Assembly: GCF_014202415.1 (NCBI RefSeq)
Contig: NZ_JACHGR010000004.1
Location: 248,001-312,000 of the forward strand
Direction: 5' to 3'
Origin: Tolumonas osonensis
Lineage (GTDB): Bacteria > Pseudomonadota > Gammaproteobacteria > Enterobacterales > Aeromonadaceae
Length of the DNA: 64,000 nt
Below, piece by piece: positions 19,956 to 31,744 of this stretch. Numbering within the stretch: the stretch's first letter is position 1; each line of letters opens with the position of its first letter. The translations under genes and the position numbers were made by a program. The notes under the pieces were generated by a model. The model saw only the letters and a program-made list of their open reading frames with translations. It was not told the DNA's origin and searched no databases.

Positions 19956-22832
19956 ATGTCGTTTGCACTAGGCCAACGCTGGATCAGTGATACCGAAACT
20001 GATCTTGGATTAGGTACCGTAGTAGCAATAGAGGGACGTATGGTTACCCTATTGTTTCCTGCTAACGGTGAACAGCGTTTATATGCCCGAGACAGTGCGC
20101 CCGTGACCCGTGTTCGTTTTAACGAAGGCGATCGCATCACCAGTCACGAAGAGTGGCAGATGGACGTTCGCGCGGTGGAAGAAGCCGACGGTCTGGTAAC
20201 TTATCACGGTACCCGCGTTGATACCGGTGCCGAAGTATCACTACGTGAGGTGATGCTGAATAACTTCATCAAATTCAACAAACCGCAGGATCGCCTGTTT
20301 GCCGGTCAGATTGATCGTCATTCCCGTTTTGCCCTGCGTTATGAAGCGCTGGTCCATCAGCATGCCCGTCGCCGTAGCCCGACCCGCGGACTGGCCAGTG
20401 GCCGTGTCAGCCTGATCCCGCATCAGTTGCATATTGCCCGTGAAGTCGGCCATCGGCATGCGCCGCGCGTATTGCTGGCTGACGAAGTGGGTTTAGGTAA
20501 AACCATCGAAGCCGGCATGATCATTCATCAGCAACTGCTGTCCGGCCGGGCACACCGGGTACTGATTCTGGTGCCGGAATCGCTGCAGTATCAGTGGCTG
20601 GTTGAAATGCTGCGCCGCTTCAATCTGATGTTCTCGCTGTTCGATGAAGAGCGTTGCGTCGAATCCGAACACGATGCGGTAAATCCTTTTGATACCGAAC
20701 AGCTGGTGATCTGCAGTCTTGACTGGCTGCGCAAGAAAAAAGCCCGTTTTGAACAGGTTCAGGAATGCGAGTGGGACCTGCTGGTCGTCGATGAAGCGCA
20801 CCATCTGGTCTGGAGCGAAGATGCGCCAAGCCGTGAATATCAGATCGTGGAATCGCTGGCCGAACAGATCCCGGGCGTATTGCTGCTGACCGCAACCCCG
20901 GATCAACTGGGTCATGCCAGCCATTTTGCCCGTCTGCGCCTGCTCGATCCGGAGCGTTTTTATGACTACGACGCTTTCGTGGCCGAAGAACAGGCCTATG
21001 GTCAGGTGGCGGATGCTGCCCAGCCGCTGCTGAGTGGCGATGCCCTGAATGCCGATCAGGTTGCCATACTGAAAAACCTGCTGCCGGAGCTGGATGCCGC
21101 TCAGCTGCAGAATGAAGAATATCGCGATGAAGTCCTGAAAGACCTGCTGGATCGTCACGGCACCGGTCGAATCCTGTTCCGTAACACCCGGGCCGCCAGT
21201 GCCGGTTTCCCGGTGCGCAAACTGAATTCATATGCCATGCCACTGCCGGAGCAGTACAAAACTGCCATCCGCGTAATGGGCATGATGGGTGGCAATACCG
21301 GGGATGCGCTGGCGAAAGCCAAACGTTATCTCTATCCGGAAAAAATCTTCGGTCAGTTTGAAGGTGATAACGCGTCCTGGACACAGTTTGATCCGCGCGT
21401 TGACTGGTTACTGAACCTGATCAAAACCGAACGCCATGAAAAGATTCTGGTGATCTGTTCCGAAGCGGCATCAGCCCTGACACTGGAAAACACCCTGCGT
21501 ACCCGTGAAGGGGTGCGTTGTACCGTGTTCCACGAAGGCATGAGCCTGCTGGAACGCGATAAATCCGCCGCCTACTTTGCTGATCCGGATGGTGGCGCTC
21601 AGGTGATGCTCTGCTCCGAAATCGGTTCTGAAGGCCGTAACTTCCAGTTTGCCCGTCATCTGGTACTGTTCGACCTGCCACTGAACCCGGATCTGCTGGA
21701 GCAGCGTATCGGTCGTCTGGATCGTATCGGTCAGAAAAACGTGGTGCAGATCCATGTGCCTTATCTGGAAGAAACCCCGCAGCGCACGCTGATCCGCTGG
21801 TATCACGAAGGTCTGGATGCTTTTGAACACACCTGCCCGACCGGCCGTGTGGTGTTTGATGAAGTGCAGGAACAGCTGTTCACACTGCTGGCCGAAAACC
21901 AGAGCAGTGATGATGCCATGTCTCCTCTGCTGGAAAAAACCCGGACGATGCACCATGAACTGAAAGCCAAGCTGGAACAGGGCCGGGATCGTCTACTGGA
22001 AATTCAGTCCAGTGGTGGTGCTCATGCTCACCAACTGGTTGAACAGCTGGCGGAAGAGGATGACGACACCAGCCTGGTGGCCTTTGCCCTGCATCTGTTT
22101 GATGACATCGGTATCGCCCAGGATGATCGTGGTGAACAGGCGGTAGTGCTGACCCCGACCGATCATATGCTGATCCCGAGTTTCCCTGGGCTGCCGGAAG
22201 ATGGCGTCACCGTGACCTTTGAGCGAGATGTCGCGCTGAGCCGTGAAGATCTGAGTTTCCTGACCTGGGATCATCCGATGATCCGTGGCGGTATCGATCT
22301 GGTACTGGCGTCAGAAATTGGTTCCTCCGCAGTGTCATTGCTGAAAAACAGCAAGATGCCTGCCGGCACCATTTTCCTTGAACTGATCTATGTGGCGGAA
22401 TCAGCCAGCCATCCTCAGTTGTACCGTTTCATGCCGCCGACACCAATCCGGCTGCTGCTGGATAAAAACGGTAGCAATGTCGGTGAACAGGTTGGTTTTG
22501 AACAGTTCCACCGTCAGCTGATGCCAATTAACCGTCAGCTGGCCAGCAAGCTGGTAGCAACCTCTCAATCTGTGATCCACGAGCTGATCGGGAGAGCTGA
22601 GCAGATTGCCCATCCGCGCATGGAACAGATCGTCGCTGAAGCCCGTCATACCATGCAACATACGCTGAATGCGGAACTGAGCCGTCTGGAACAACTGAAA
22701 GCGATCAATCCATCGGTACGTGACAGTGAACTGGAACACCTGCAATCGTTGCAGCAGGAACTGAACCATTTACTGAATCAGACGCAACTTAAGCTGGATG
22801 CGATCCGTTTTGTAGTAGTCACCAACCAGTGA
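19956..22832 (+). CDS. rapA: RNA polymerase-associated ATPase RapA
   Basis: A 958-aa Swi2/Snf2 helicase-like ATPase that binds core RNA polymerase and recycles it from stalled post-termination complexes. The N-terminal Tudor-like region begins MSFALGQRW. Walker A is DEVGLGKT at residues 175-182 and the DEAH box is at 279-282; the C-terminal helicase lobe contains [19 protein letters not shown] and [11 protein letters not shown]. Length is close to the usual 968 residues. A terminator follows at once. Confidence 0.97.
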   Translation: MSFALGQRWISDTETDLGLGTVVAIEGRMVTLLFPANGEQRLYARDSAPVTRVRFNEGDRITSHEEWQMDVRAVEEADGLVTYHGTRVDTGAEVSLREVMLNNFIKFNKPQDRLFAGQIDRHSRFALRYEALVHQHARRRSPTRGLASGRVSLIPHQLHIAREVGHRHAPRVLLADEVGLGKTIEAGMIIHQQLLSGRAHRVLILVPESLQYQWLVEMLRRFNLMFSLFDEERCVESEHDAVNPFDTEQLVICSLDWLRKKKARFEQVQECEWDLLVVDEAHHLVWSEDAPSREYQIVESLAEQIPGVLLLTATPDQLGHASHFARLRLLDPERFYDYDAFVAEEQAYGQVADAAQPLLSGDALNADQVAILKNLLPELDAAQLQNEEYRDEVLKDLLDRHGTGRILFRNTRAASAGFPVRKLNSYAMPLPEQYKTAIRVMGMMGGNTGDALAKAKRYLYPEKIFGQFEGDNASWTQFDPRVDWLLNLIKTERHEKILVICSEAASALTLENTLRTREGVRCTVFHEGMSLLERDKSAAYFADPDGGAQVMLCSEIGSEGRNFQFARHLVLFDLPLNPDLLEQRIGRLDRIGQKNVVQIHVPYLEETPQRTLIRWYHEGLDAFEHTCPTGRVVFDEVQEQLFTLLAENQSSDDAMSPLLEKTRTMHHELKAKLEQGRDRLLEIQSSGGAHAHQLVEQLAEEDDDTSLVAFALHLFDDIGIAQDDRGEQAVVLTPTDHMLIPSFPGLPEDGVTVTFERDVALSREDLSFLTWDHPMIRGGIDLVLASEIGSSAVSLLKNSKMPAGTIFLELIYVAESASHPQLYRFMPPTPIRLLLDKNGSNVGEQVGFEQFHRQLMPINRQLASKLVATSQSVIHELIGRAEQIAHPRMEQIVAEARHTMQHTLNAELSRLEQLKAINPSVRDSELEHLQSLQQELNHLLNQTQLKLDAIRFVVVTNQ

Positions 22833-22855
22833 TCTGCGGCAAAATAGCCCAACTC

Positions 22856-22883
22856 AGGGTGCCTTATCCCGGCACCCTTTTTA
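22856..22883 (+). terminator. Terminator of rapA
   Basis: 8-bp stem AGGGTGCC/GGCACCCT with a 7-base loop followed by TTTTTA. Confidence 0.88.
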
Positions 22884-22906
22884 CCCTCTGAATACGCGGA
22901 AAACAC

Positions 22907-23569
22907 ATGAGTACCTTTGTTTACAATCCACCAATGGAGCCTTATCTCGACATCCTGTATGAGGATGAGCACATCATTGTGATGAACAAACCCAGCGGGT
23001 TACTCAGTGTTCCGGGAAAAGCGGCCGAGCATGCCGACAGCATTGCCTGGCGGGTGCGGCAGCGTTGCCCTGAGGCAGGCAGTGTTCATCGGCTGGACAT
23101 GAGTACATCCGGTGTGATCCTGATGGCGAAATATGCCAAAGCGACCGGTATTCTGGGTAAACAGTTTCAGGAACGTAAAACCGAAAAGTTTTATTACGCC
23201 TGGGTCTGGGGACAGGTAGAAGGAACTGAAGGCACAATTGACCTGCCTTTATGTGTGGATTGGGAAAATCGTCCGCTGCAGCATGTCAATTATGAACATG
23301 GCCGCCCGGCGCAAACCCACTGGCACCGTGTTCGGGTGGAAGCTGATCGCACACTGATGAAACTGACGCCCTACACTGGCCGTTCTCATCAGCTGCGCGT
23401 GCATATGCAGCAACTGGGACACCCAATCCTCGGTGATCACCTGTACGCACCGAAAGAAGCACAGGATCTGGTGCCGCATTTACAGCTGCATGCCGCCATG
23501 CTCAGTTTTTATCATCCGGTCACCGGCGAGCAGATGCGTTTTGAAGCCCCGGCGCCATTCCCGCTTTAA
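22907..23569 (+). CDS. rluA: Dual-specificity 23S rRNA/tRNA pseudouridine synthase RluA
   Basis: A 220-aa enzyme that isomerises U746 in 23S rRNA and U32 in several tRNAs. The catalytic aspartate is in HRLDMSTSG; the family motifs NKPSGLLSVPG, PLCVDWENRP and TGRSHQLRVHM are all present. No S4 domain, as expected for RluA. It follows rapA by 75 bases beyond the terminator, so it probably has its own promoter; this rapA-rluA-djlA neighbourhood is conserved in many gammaproteobacteria. Confidence 0.94.
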   Translation: MSTFVYNPPMEPYLDILYEDEHIIVMNKPSGLLSVPGKAAEHADSIAWRVRQRCPEAGSVHRLDMSTSGVILMAKYAKATGILGKQFQERKTEKFYYAWVWGQVEGTEGTIDLPLCVDWENRPLQHVNYEHGRPAQTHWHRVRVEADRTLMKLTPYTGRSHQLRVHMQQLGHPILGDHLYAPKEAQDLVPHLQLHAAMLSFYHPVTGEQMRFEAPAPFPL

Positions 23570-23618
23570 ACAGTCCGTCACGAATGCGCTGATACTCTGC
23601 CGCTACCGGCATGCATTG

Positions 23619-24455
23619 TCAGCGCATTCCCCGAGCTTGCTTTATCAGCTCCCATGCCTGCTGAATTTCCTGCGCTTTTTCCTTGGCCATATTCATCATT
23701 TCCGGCGGCAGGCCTTTGGCAGCCAATTTGTCCGGATGATGCTGCGACATCTGCTTGCGATACGCTTTCTTGACGTCACCGTCAGAAGCCTCGGCAGAAA
23801 CGCCTAAAATGGCATAGGCATCCCGTAAACGATCCCGGGGGGGGGTTGCTTGCTGCTGCGCACCGCCGGAGGAATAACTTTGCTGCCGGTATCCCTGATG
23901 GGAAAAGTTAAACCCGGCTTCGGTCATCGCCAGTAACTGTTCCAGCTCCCAACGGGAGAAACCGAGCAGCTCGGCAACTTCCAGCAGGCGCTGCCGGGAG
24001 GCCGGATGCAAAGATCCGTCTGCAAACGCCGCCTGCAATTGCATATCAAGAAACACCCGTAACAAATCCGGACGACCCCGGCAGGAACTACGAAACAAAG
24101 CCAGGGCTTCTTCCAGGTTGTAATCCGGTTCCTTCCCCTGCCGGAATGAATCCTGAGCACCCCGGCGCAGCTCACCGCTCAGCCCCATCCGGTCCATGAA
24201 CAACATGGCAACCTGGATCTGCTGCTCGCTGACCCGTCCGGACGCTTTGGCGATATTCCCCATCACCGCAAATGCCGTATGCAGGAACAACGCCTGCTCT
24301 TCCCGGGTCGGCGTCCGCCAGCGGCCGAATCCGCTGCGCCGGGCCTGCAGCCCCTGATCGTAGATATGACCAATCCACAGCCCCAGTAATGCACCGGGAA
24401 TATTGAGGATCCATAACCCGATCAGAAATCCGATAATCTTGCCTTTCATCGGCAT
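23619..24455 (-). CDS. djlA: Membrane-anchored DnaJ-like co-chaperone DjlA
   Basis: A 278-aa protein with one N-terminal membrane segment (IIGFLIGLWILNIPGALLGLWI), a central TerB-like helical domain (about 55-165), a glycine/glutamine-rich linker and a C-terminal J domain with the HPD tripeptide in QHHPDK that stimulates DnaK. The linker region contains a run of nine Gs in the plus strand (nine Cs in the gene, 23837-23845) that would be prone to slippage; the frame as read is intact. It follows murU with one base between them. Confidence 0.93.
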   Translation of the reverse strand: MPMKGKIIGFLIGLWILNIPGALLGLWIGHIYDQGLQARRSGFGRWRTPTREEQALFLHTAFAVMGNIAKASGRVSEQQIQVAMLFMDRMGLSGELRRGAQDSFRQGKEPDYNLEEALALFRSSCRGRPDLLRVFLDMQLQAAFADGSLHPASRQRLLEVAELLGFSRWELEQLLAMTEAGFNFSHQGYRQQSYSSGGAQQQATPPRDRLRDAYAILGVSAEASDGDVKKAYRKQMSQHHPDKLAAKGLPPEMMNMAKEKAQEIQQAWELIKQARGMR

Positions 24456-24456
24456 G

Positions 24457-25125
24457 CTAACCTCGCTGTAATTCCTGATCTAACTCGTGTAACCGCTGCG
24501 GCGTACCAATATCCCGCCAGTCTGCTTTCAGGTGTGAACCGGCAACCCGTTGTTCCTGCATCCATTGCCGCAGCAACGGCGCCAGCTTATGTACGCCCGG
24601 TTGCAACACAAGAAAACTGTGCGGACGATAGATACCGACACCACTAAACGTCAGCCCGGGACGATCTTCAACCCGATCGCCGGATAAACTGAAATCACCT
24701 TGCGGATGCTGCGGCGGATTATCCACCAGCCAGACATGCGCGTGATCCTGCTCTGCCAGCCGGAAGGTACTGAACTGCCGGTAATCCGTATCAATCCAGA
24801 TATCACCATTCACGACCAGAAAAGGTTCATGTCCCAGCAACGTCAGCGCCTGACGAATACCGCCGGCCGTTTCCAGCCCTGAGTCCCCTTCCGCTGACCA
24901 TCTGATCGTCACACCGAATGCCGAGCCATTGCCCAGATACGCCACCAACTTATGACCCAGCCAGGCATGATTGATCACCAGCTCTGTGATACCTGCTGTC
25001 TTTAATTTTTCGATATGATGCTGGATCAGTGGTTTACCACCCACCGCCAATAAAGGCTTGGGTAAATGATCGGTCAATGGCCGCATCCGTTCACCACGGC
25101 CAGCAGCTAAAATCATCGCTTTCAT
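24457..25125 (-). CDS. murU: N-acetylmuramate alpha-1-phosphate uridylyltransferase
   Basis: A 222-aa nucleotidyltransferase with the signature LAAGRGERMRPLT and the product-binding VVNGDIWIDTDY. Together with AmgK it returns MurNAc from turnover products to UDP-MurNAc, bypassing de novo synthesis; in Pseudomonas this route gives some intrinsic fosfomycin tolerance. The assignment rests on the sequence plus overlap of four bases with amgK, the standard partner. Confidence 0.88.
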   Translation of the reverse strand: MKAMILAAGRGERMRPLTDHLPKPLLAVGGKPLIQHHIEKLKTAGITELVINHAWLGHKLVAYLGNGSAFGVTIRWSAEGDSGLETAGGIRQALTLLGHEPFLVVNGDIWIDTDYRQFSTFRLAEQDHAHVWLVDNPPQHPQGDFSLSGDRVEDRPGLTFSGVGIYRPHSFLVLQPGVHKLAPLLRQWMQEQRVAGSHLKADWRDIGTPQRLHELDQELQRG

Positions 25126-26108
25126 ACAGAGACATCCATCTTGAATGCCGGTAGAACACGTTGCTGTAACCAGTCGGAAAAAACTGACAACTGCGGATAA
25201 CTGGCCGCGACATCACGGACATAACCCAGTGTACGTGGAATATCGTTCAGATAACCTGATTTACCATCACGATGATGTAAGCGGGCAAAGATGCCTGCCG
25301 CCTTGAGATGACGCTGCATACCAGTCAAATCCAGCCATTGTCTGAATTGCGCCGGATCGGTATTGCCATCCAGTATCCCGCTATCGGCATACAACTGCCA
25401 GACATGCTGAGTACCATGGGCAATGACTTCATCCGGCCAGCGGCAATAGCAATCCTTCAGCAGAGAAACCGCATCATAAGTCAGAGGCCCCAGCACCATG
25501 TCCTGAAAATCAATCACCGCCAACGCATCGTCATCCGTCACCATTAGGTTACGGCTATGAAAATCACGGTGCATCACCACCTGGGGCTGCGACAGGTTAT
25601 TTTCTGTCAGCAATGCAAACGTGTCCGCCAGGAGCGCTTTCTCTTCCGCCGACAAAACAAGCTGCAAATGCGTTTCCAGTAACCATTCCGGGAAAATAGC
25701 ATTTTCCCTTGCCATGAATTCAGCATCAAATTCTGGCAACGCTAGATCAACCTGAGTGAATTTCGGCAATAACTGCAATGCTCTGGCATACCATACTGTC
25801 ACCGAAGCTTCTGACAGACAGGATAATAGTGATCGGTCACCTAAATCGGAAACACAGAGAAAACCATTGTCCAAATCCGCATGTAGCACTTGAGGTGCCT
25901 TGATCTGCGCATTGAGCAAAGCGGCTGAATTGGCGATGAACTCACGGTTTTTTTCCGTTGCGGGGGGCGCATCCACCCAGATACAGCCAGCGGCACGATA
26001 ATACCTGCGAAAGCTGGCATCGCCGGAGATTAGTTGTAAAGTTAAGTCAGAATTCTGTTCGATTTGTTGTGCCCATTGTTGTAACAGGGCGTGACGTTGG
26101 CTCATCAT
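25122..26108 (-). CDS. amgK: N-acetylmuramate/N-acetylglucosamine anomeric kinase AmgK
   Basis: A 328-aa kinase of the aminoglycoside phosphotransferase fold. The catalytic loop is MHRDFHSRNLMV and the metal-binding segment is VIDFQDMVLG. It phosphorylates MurNAc at C1, feeding MurU. An ATG one codon downstream of the first is equally possible as the start. It is divergent from lptD with about 135 bases between. Confidence 0.87.
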   Translation of the reverse strand: MMSQRHALLQQWAQQIEQNSDLTLQLISGDASFRRYYRAAGCIWVDAPPATEKNREFIANSAALLNAQIKAPQVLHADLDNGFLCVSDLGDRSLLSCLSEASVTVWYARALQLLPKFTQVDLALPEFDAEFMARENAIFPEWLLETHLQLVLSAEEKALLADTFALLTENNLSQPQVVMHRDFHSRNLMVTDDDALAVIDFQDMVLGPLTYDAVSLLKDCYCRWPDEVIAHGTQHVWQLYADSGILDGNTDPAQFRQWLDLTGMQRHLKAAGIFARLHHRDGKSGYLNDIPRTLGYVRDVAASYPQLSVFSDWLQQRVLPAFKMDVSV

Positions 26109-26243
26109 GCAGGCAGGCTCTTACTCGGTGTTAGCCGTTATCGGAATAATGCTTTATCATAGCCTGCTACCATAAAAGAATGACCGTGAAAGCACAACCG
26201 CAGAAAGGGTATGTGCTTCAGTTGCCAGGGGATGAATTAACCA

Positions 26244-28619
26244 ATGGTGTTTCGTATCAACGCTATTACTGCGGCGCTTCTCTCTGTTTCTGCCGGATTC
26301 GCATTCATACCACACACAGGGCAGGCAGCGGATAACGGCGTAAAAGTACCCCCCAATCTCCGGGCGGGCGCATTTGATGAACGTTGCTACAGCGATGTTC
26401 CGCCGGCAACAGCCACCGAGTATAGCCGGACAACGCCTGTCGAAGTATCCGCCGATCAGTTGAATGCCATCCGTGACGGAAAAGCCGTTTATGAAGGTGG
26501 TGTTGAGGTTAGCCAGGGTAATAAATATTTCAGCTCAGATTATACCGAACTGGATCAGGTCAGCCGTAATGTCCTGGCGCACGGTAATATTTTTTACCGT
26601 GATGGTCAGGTCACCCTGAAAAGTAATGATCAGCTGACCACAAACCTGGATACCAAAGAATCACAGATTGACAATGCAACCTATCAGTTGCACGGCTCTC
26701 CTGCGCGTGGCGAAGCTGAAAAAATTCATCTTGATAACGAGAAAAAAGCACTGACGCTGAGTAAAGCCCGGTTCACAACTTGTCCGGTCGGGCAGGAAAG
26801 CTGGTGGCTCAGTGCCAGTGAAGTGAACGTGAATCAGGAAGAAGTCTTTGGCGAAGCCTGGAATGCCACCTTATGGCTGAAAAGCATCCCGGTATTTTAC
26901 ACGCCGTATATTACCTTCCCGGTCAAAGATGAACGCAAGTCAGGGCTGCTCTACCCGAACTTCACCTATAACAGTACGAATGGTTTCGATGTCAGTACAC
27001 CCTATTACTGGAACATTGCCCCGAACTACGATATGACCCTGACCCCCCGGGTGATGTCAAACCGCGGCACCATGGAGCAAATCGAATTCCGCTATCTGCC
27101 TGCAGCCGGACACAGCGGTACCATTTATACCGAATATATGGCGAACGACCGGAAAATCAGCGATCAGGAACTAAACCCGCGCTGGCTGGCCAATATCAAT
27201 CATAACTCCGGTTTTAAAAACGGTGATCTGCGCTGGAATCTGGATTACACCCGGGTTGCTGAAAACGATTACAACTATTTTAACGATTTACATCCGCCGG
27301 TCGGCCAGATTGTTGACAACCAGCTGCTGCAATCCACCAGTGTGGGTTACTATCAGCAGGACTGGAACCTGAAAACAGAAGTCCGGGATTATCAGATCCT
27401 GCTGCCCAATACACCGGCACCGCATCAATTGCTGCCACAGGTCACCTATAACCAGTATCACACCGCCGATAAATACAGTTTCAGTTTTAACTCTGAAGCC
27501 GCAAACTTCGGCAATCGTTCAGAAACATATAAAGCCTATACCGGCCAGCGTCTGCATGCCGAACCTGCCATGCTGGTACCGATAGTACAGGCACCGGGCT
27601 ATTCTCTGGAGGTGGAAGGTAAACTGATGGCAACCTACTATCAGCAGGATATCCCTGATGATATGTCATCCTTTTACAGCAGTTATCTGGGCATGGACAG
27701 TCTGGAATCCAGCGTAAGCCGTACGTTGCCGGAAGCCCGGGTTCATGGCGGAATGAGTTTCGATCGTAAAACATCGTTTAATGATCAAGCCTTTACCCAG
27801 ACTCTGGAACCGGAAATCCAGTACCTCTATATTCCGTACGAAAACCAGAACAATATTGGTCTGTATGACACCACCAACATGCAGTCCGATTATTACAATC
27901 TGTTCAGTGATCGCCGTTTTGCCGGACTGGATCGTATCAGTGATGCCAACCGTGTCAGTTATGGTGTCACCACCCGTCTGTTTGACAGTGAAAACACCGA
28001 GCGGATGCGTTTTACCGTTGGTCAGGCGTATGACCTGGTTGCACCGAAAGTGACGCTGCTGCCGAATGATGAGGTACAAACCAATTCCCGCTCATTATTG
28101 TCACTGCGGGCGGATACACATCCGACCGATGACTGGTACACCCATACCGGTATTGAATATGATACCGAAAGCAAAAAAGTGTCTTCCGGTAACGGTGCGG
28201 TCGAATATCAGCAGGAAAAATATATTACGCAGTTAAACTACCGCTTTGTCAGCAAAGAGAACTATGTCGTAGATACCTATGACGATCGGGAAGATATCAG
28301 TCAGCTCGGTGCTGTCGTTAAATTCCCAATTACACGTGACTGGCAATTGATCGGGGCGCATTACCGGGATGTCCAGACCGGACAAAGTGTTGATAGCCTG
28401 CTGGGTGCCCGTTACGATTCCTGTTGCTGGGCTGTGAATTTTACCTTTGAACGCAATAATAAACGGGATAACTACTCAACCTCAGAAACCAGAGAAATTG
28501 AAACCTCATATGGTTTACAGTTTGAATTCAAGGGACTGGGTAGTGTTGGTAACGGACCGAAGTACAACCTGAATACCCGGTTGCTGCCCTACTCCCGACC
28601 ATTTAACCTTAACGACTAA
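26244..28619 (+). CDS. lptD: LPS-assembly protein LptD
   Basis: A 791-aa outer-membrane protein that, with LptE, inserts lipopolysaccharide into the outer leaflet. The signal peptide ends near residue 28 (GQAA). An N-terminal OstA/LptA-like jellyroll (about 60-200) is followed by a 26-strand barrel. The four cysteines that make the two interdomain disulfides are at 48, 180, 727 and 728, the pattern known from E. coli. First gene of lptD-surA-pdxA-rsmA-apaG-apaH. Confidence 0.95.
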   Translation: MVFRINAITAALLSVSAGFAFIPHTGQAADNGVKVPPNLRAGAFDERCYSDVPPATATEYSRTTPVEVSADQLNAIRDGKAVYEGGVEVSQGNKYFSSDYTELDQVSRNVLAHGNIFYRDGQVTLKSNDQLTTNLDTKESQIDNATYQLHGSPARGEAEKIHLDNEKKALTLSKARFTTCPVGQESWWLSASEVNVNQEEVFGEAWNATLWLKSIPVFYTPYITFPVKDERKSGLLYPNFTYNSTNGFDVSTPYYWNIAPNYDMTLTPRVMSNRGTMEQIEFRYLPAAGHSGTIYTEYMANDRKISDQELNPRWLANINHNSGFKNGDLRWNLDYTRVAENDYNYFNDLHPPVGQIVDNQLLQSTSVGYYQQDWNLKTEVRDYQILLPNTPAPHQLLPQVTYNQYHTADKYSFSFNSEAANFGNRSETYKAYTGQRLHAEPAMLVPIVQAPGYSLEVEGKLMATYYQQDIPDDMSSFYSSYLGMDSLESSVSRTLPEARVHGGMSFDRKTSFNDQAFTQTLEPEIQYLYIPYENQNNIGLYDTTNMQSDYYNLFSDRRFAGLDRISDANRVSYGVTTRLFDSENTERMRFTVGQAYDLVAPKVTLLPNDEVQTNSRSLLSLRADTHPTDDWYTHTGIEYDTESKKVSSGNGAVEYQQEKYITQLNYRFVSKENYVVDTYDDREDISQLGAVVKFPITRDWQLIGAHYRDVQTGQSVDSLLGARYDSCCWAVNFTFERNNKRDNYSTSETREIETSYGLQFEFKGLGSVGNGPKYNLNTRLLPYSRPFNLND

Positions 28620-28634
28620 GTAAGGTATTTTTTC

Positions 28635-29945
28635 ATGCAGTTAAAACACTTTTTACCGAAATGGTTACTGGCTGGCGTGTTATTCGCGTTGCCATTATGC
28701 AGTCAGGCTGCTCAGCAATCGCTGGATAATGTCATTGCCATCGTAAACAAAGACGTTGTGTTGCAAAGCGAAGTCGATCGTCTGATGCATAAAGTGCAGG
28801 CTGACGCCGCCGCGCAAAATCAGAGCCTGCCGCCCTATCATCAGCTGCATAGACAAATACTGGATCGTCTGATTGAAGACAGTCTGATTCTGCAACTGGC
28901 TCAACGCCAGGGTTTGCGGATCAGCGACAGCCAGCTGGATCAGACGCTGGCCTCCCTCGCCGCAGAAAAAGGGCTGAGCGCGGCAGACATGCAGGCAAAG
29001 GCAGAACGTGAAGGCTTAAGCCCCGCCGAGTTCCGGGAAACAGTCCGCAAAGAGATGCTGATCTCTGAAGTGCGCCGTAACCAGTTGCGTCAGCGGATCA
29101 ATATTACTGACCAGGAAGTGAAGCAGTTAGCAAAACTGATCAGTGAACAAGGCAGTAAAGGGCAGCGTTTCCACATTGAGCATATTTTGCTGAGCCTGCC
29201 AGCGGATGCGGATCGGACAGAACAGCAGCGTGTCGCAGAAAAAGCCAAACAACTGCTGCAACAACTGAAAAAAGGTGCTGATTTCCACCAGATGGCTGTC
29301 GCTGAAAGTGCAGATAATAAGGCGCTGAATGGCGGTGACTGGGGCTGGATGACGCAGGAGGAAATGCCTTCCCTGATGGCGGAAGCAGTCAGCGGGGCCT
29401 ATAAAAACCAGTTTATCGGACCCTTACGTTCCGGAGCGGGTCTGCATATCATCCATGTAAAAGATATCCAGGGACAACAGGCGATTGAACTGCAGGAAGT
29501 CAATGCTCGTCATATCCTGCTGAAAACATCCGTTATCCTCAGTGACGAAAAAGCGGAACAAATGCTGAAAAGTTTCCTGCGGGACATTCAGTCAGGCAAA
29601 GCAACCTTTGCCAAGCTGGCAGAGAAATATTCTGACGATACCGGTTCGGCCACCAAAGGCGGAGAGCTCGGCTGGGCGAATCCGGAGATGTATGTGCCGG
29701 AGTTCCGGGACATGGTGAAAAAATTACCGGTTGGCGAATTCAGTCAGCCATTCAAAACCATGCATGGCTGGCATATTGTCCAGGTAGAAGGTCGCCGGAA
29801 TCAGGCCAACACACCGGAAGCTCTGGAAAACCGCGCCTATCAGCTGATTTACAATCGTCGTTTTGCAGAAGAAGCTCAGACCTGGATTGACGAACTGCGT
29901 GATGAGGCTTTTATCCAGTTCATGGACGAGAGTGACAAACAATGA
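28635..29945 (+). CDS. surA: Periplasmic chaperone/peptidyl-prolyl isomerase SurA
   Basis: A 436-aa periplasmic chaperone for outer-membrane proteins, LptD among them. Signal peptide cleaved after SQAA near residue 26; N-terminal chaperone domain beginning [19 protein letters not shown]; two parvulin domains (about 180-280 with [10 protein letters not shown] and 290-390 with [10 protein letters not shown]). Fifteen bases after lptD and overlapping pdxA by four bases. Confidence 0.96.
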   Translation: MQLKHFLPKWLLAGVLFALPLCSQAAQQSLDNVIAIVNKDVVLQSEVDRLMHKVQADAAAQNQSLPPYHQLHRQILDRLIEDSLILQLAQRQGLRISDSQLDQTLASLAAEKGLSAADMQAKAEREGLSPAEFRETVRKEMLISEVRRNQLRQRINITDQEVKQLAKLISEQGSKGQRFHIEHILLSLPADADRTEQQRVAEKAKQLLQQLKKGADFHQMAVAESADNKALNGGDWGWMTQEEMPSLMAEAVSGAYKNQFIGPLRSGAGLHIIHVKDIQGQQAIELQEVNARHILLKTSVILSDEKAEQMLKSFLRDIQSGKATFAKLAEKYSDDTGSATKGGELGWANPEMYVPEFRDMVKKLPVGEFSQPFKTMHGWHIVQVEGRRNQANTPEALENRAYQLIYNRRFAEEAQTWIDELRDEAFIQFMDESDKQ

Positions 29946-30931
29946 CCACTATCCCCCGTATTGTAATTACACCGGGTGAGCCAGCCGGGATCGGCCCGGA
30001 TCTGATTCTGACACTGGCGGAACAGGCATGGCCGGTCGAACTGGTGATCATGGCGGATCCTGCTTTATTGCAGCAACGGGCAACCATGCTGGGCAAAGAG
30101 ATTGCTATCCGCTTTTATGATGCCAGCCAGCCGGCACAAGCACAGCAAGCCGGTGTTTTAACGGTCTGTTCAGTGCCTTTGCTGGTGCCGGTCTCTGCCG
30201 GCAAGCTGGACAAACGCAACGGCAAATATGTACTGGCAACATTACAGCGGGCCGCAGAAGGTTGTCTCAGTGGTGAATTTGCAGCCCTGGTGACCGGCCC
30301 GGTACATAAAGGCGTGATCAATGACGCTGGTGTCCCGTTTAGTGGACATACCGAGTTTTTTGCCGAGCAGGCCGGTGTTGATCAGGTCGTCATGATGCTG
30401 GCCACAGAGGGGCTGCGAGTGGCATTGGCCACCACCCATCTGCCACTGCGTGATGTCGCCGATGCCATTACCGCGGAAAGCCTTCGCCGGACTATCGATA
30501 TTCTGCAACATGACCTGCAACACCAGTTCGGTATCGCCACGCCACATATTCTGGTTTGCGGACTGAACCCGCATGCTGGTGAAGGTGGTCATATGGGCAG
30601 GGAGGAAATCGAGGTCATTGAGCCTGTACTGAATGAATTGCGCACCCAAGGCTATTCATTAGAAGGCCCTCTGCCCGCCGATACCCTGTTCCAGGACAAA
30701 TATCTGCAGCGGGCTGATGCCGTTCTGGCGATGTATCATGATCAGGGATTACCTGTATTAAAATACAAAGGATTTGGCCGCGCGGTAAATATCACATTGG
30801 GGTTACCGTTTATCCGGACCTCGGTGGATCATGGCACGGCACTCGAATTGGCTGGCAGCGGCAAGAGCAATAACGGCAGCCTGCTGACAGCATTACAACA
30901 AGCGATTTCAATGGTATCTCATAAACAATGA
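29942..30931 (+). CDS. pdxA: 4-hydroxythreonine-4-phosphate dehydrogenase
   Basis: A 329-aa enzyme that oxidises 4-phosphohydroxy-L-threonine in pyridoxal phosphate synthesis, the same pathway as epd at the left of the window. Signatures: [32 protein letters not shown] and [15 protein letters not shown]. Metal-binding histidines are conserved. Overlaps surA and rsmA by four bases each (ATGA type). Confidence 0.96.
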   Translation: MTTIPRIVITPGEPAGIGPDLILTLAEQAWPVELVIMADPALLQQRATMLGKEIAIRFYDASQPAQAQQAGVLTVCSVPLLVPVSAGKLDKRNGKYVLATLQRAAEGCLSGEFAALVTGPVHKGVINDAGVPFSGHTEFFAEQAGVDQVVMMLATEGLRVALATTHLPLRDVADAITAESLRRTIDILQHDLQHQFGIATPHILVCGLNPHAGEGGHMGREEIEVIEPVLNELRTQGYSLEGPLPADTLFQDKYLQRADAVLAMYHDQGLPVLKYKGFGRAVNITLGLPFIRTSVDHGTALELAGSGKSNNGSLLTALQQAISMVSHKQ

Positions 30932-31734
30932 TTAACGACAAGGTTCACCTCGGCCACCACGCCCGTAAACGTTTTGGCCAAAACTTTCTGCATGATCAAT
31001 ACACGATCGATTCTATCGTATCCGCCATCGCGCCCCGTCAGAGTGATGTGATGGTGGAAATCGGTCCCGGACTCGGTGCACTAACCGAACCGGTCTGTGA
31101 TCAGATAGATAAACTGCATGTCGTTGAGCTCGACCGCGATCTGGCAGCCCGCTTGCGTGAGCACCCTCGCCTGAAAGACAAGCTGATCGTGCATGAAGCC
31201 GATGCGATGAAATTCAATTTTGATGAACTGGCTCAACCAGGGCGTCCGCTGCGTATCTTCGGTAATCTGCCATATAACATCTCAACCCCCCTGATTTTCC
31301 ATTTGCTGGAAAAATCGCAGCATATTACCGACATGTACTTCATGCTGCAGAAAGAGGTTGTGGAACGTCTGGCTGCTGGCCCGAACAGTAAAGACTATGG
31401 CCGTCTGACGGTAATGACACAATATTACTGCCAGGTTGTACCCGTGCTGGAAGTTGGCCCGCATGCATTCAAGCCGGCACCGAAAGTAGACTCGGCTGTG
31501 GTACGGCTGGTGCCTTATCAGACACGGCCATACGAAGCGTTAAACGTGGCAGATTTACACCGGGTTTGTCAGGAAGGGTTTGGTCAGCGCAGAAAAACCA
31601 TCCGCAACAGTTTCCGCAATTTTATCACTGCAGAACAGCTGGAAGAGCTGAATATTGATCCGAATCTGCGTCCTGAAAACTTGACGCTGGCTCAATTTGT
31701 CAGTATTGCTAACTGGCTGACTACTCACCGCTAA
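30928..31734 (+). CDS. rsmA: 16S rRNA dimethyladenosine transferase (A1518/A1519)
   Basis: A 268-aa SAM-dependent methyltransferase (KsgA) acting late in 30S assembly. SAM-binding motif [11 protein letters not shown], catalytic NLPYNIS, and the C-terminal [15 protein letters not shown] are present. Confidence 0.96.
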   Translation: MINDKVHLGHHARKRFGQNFLHDQYTIDSIVSAIAPRQSDVMVEIGPGLGALTEPVCDQIDKLHVVELDRDLAARLREHPRLKDKLIVHEADAMKFNFDELAQPGRPLRIFGNLPYNISTPLIFHLLEKSQHITDMYFMLQKEVVERLAAGPNSKDYGRLTVMTQYYCQVVPVLEVGPHAFKPAPKVDSAVVRLVPYQTRPYEALNVADLHRVCQEGFGQRRKTIRNSFRNFITAEQLEELNIDPNLRPENLTLAQFVSIANWLTTHR

Positions 31735-31744
31735 AGGATGAACC

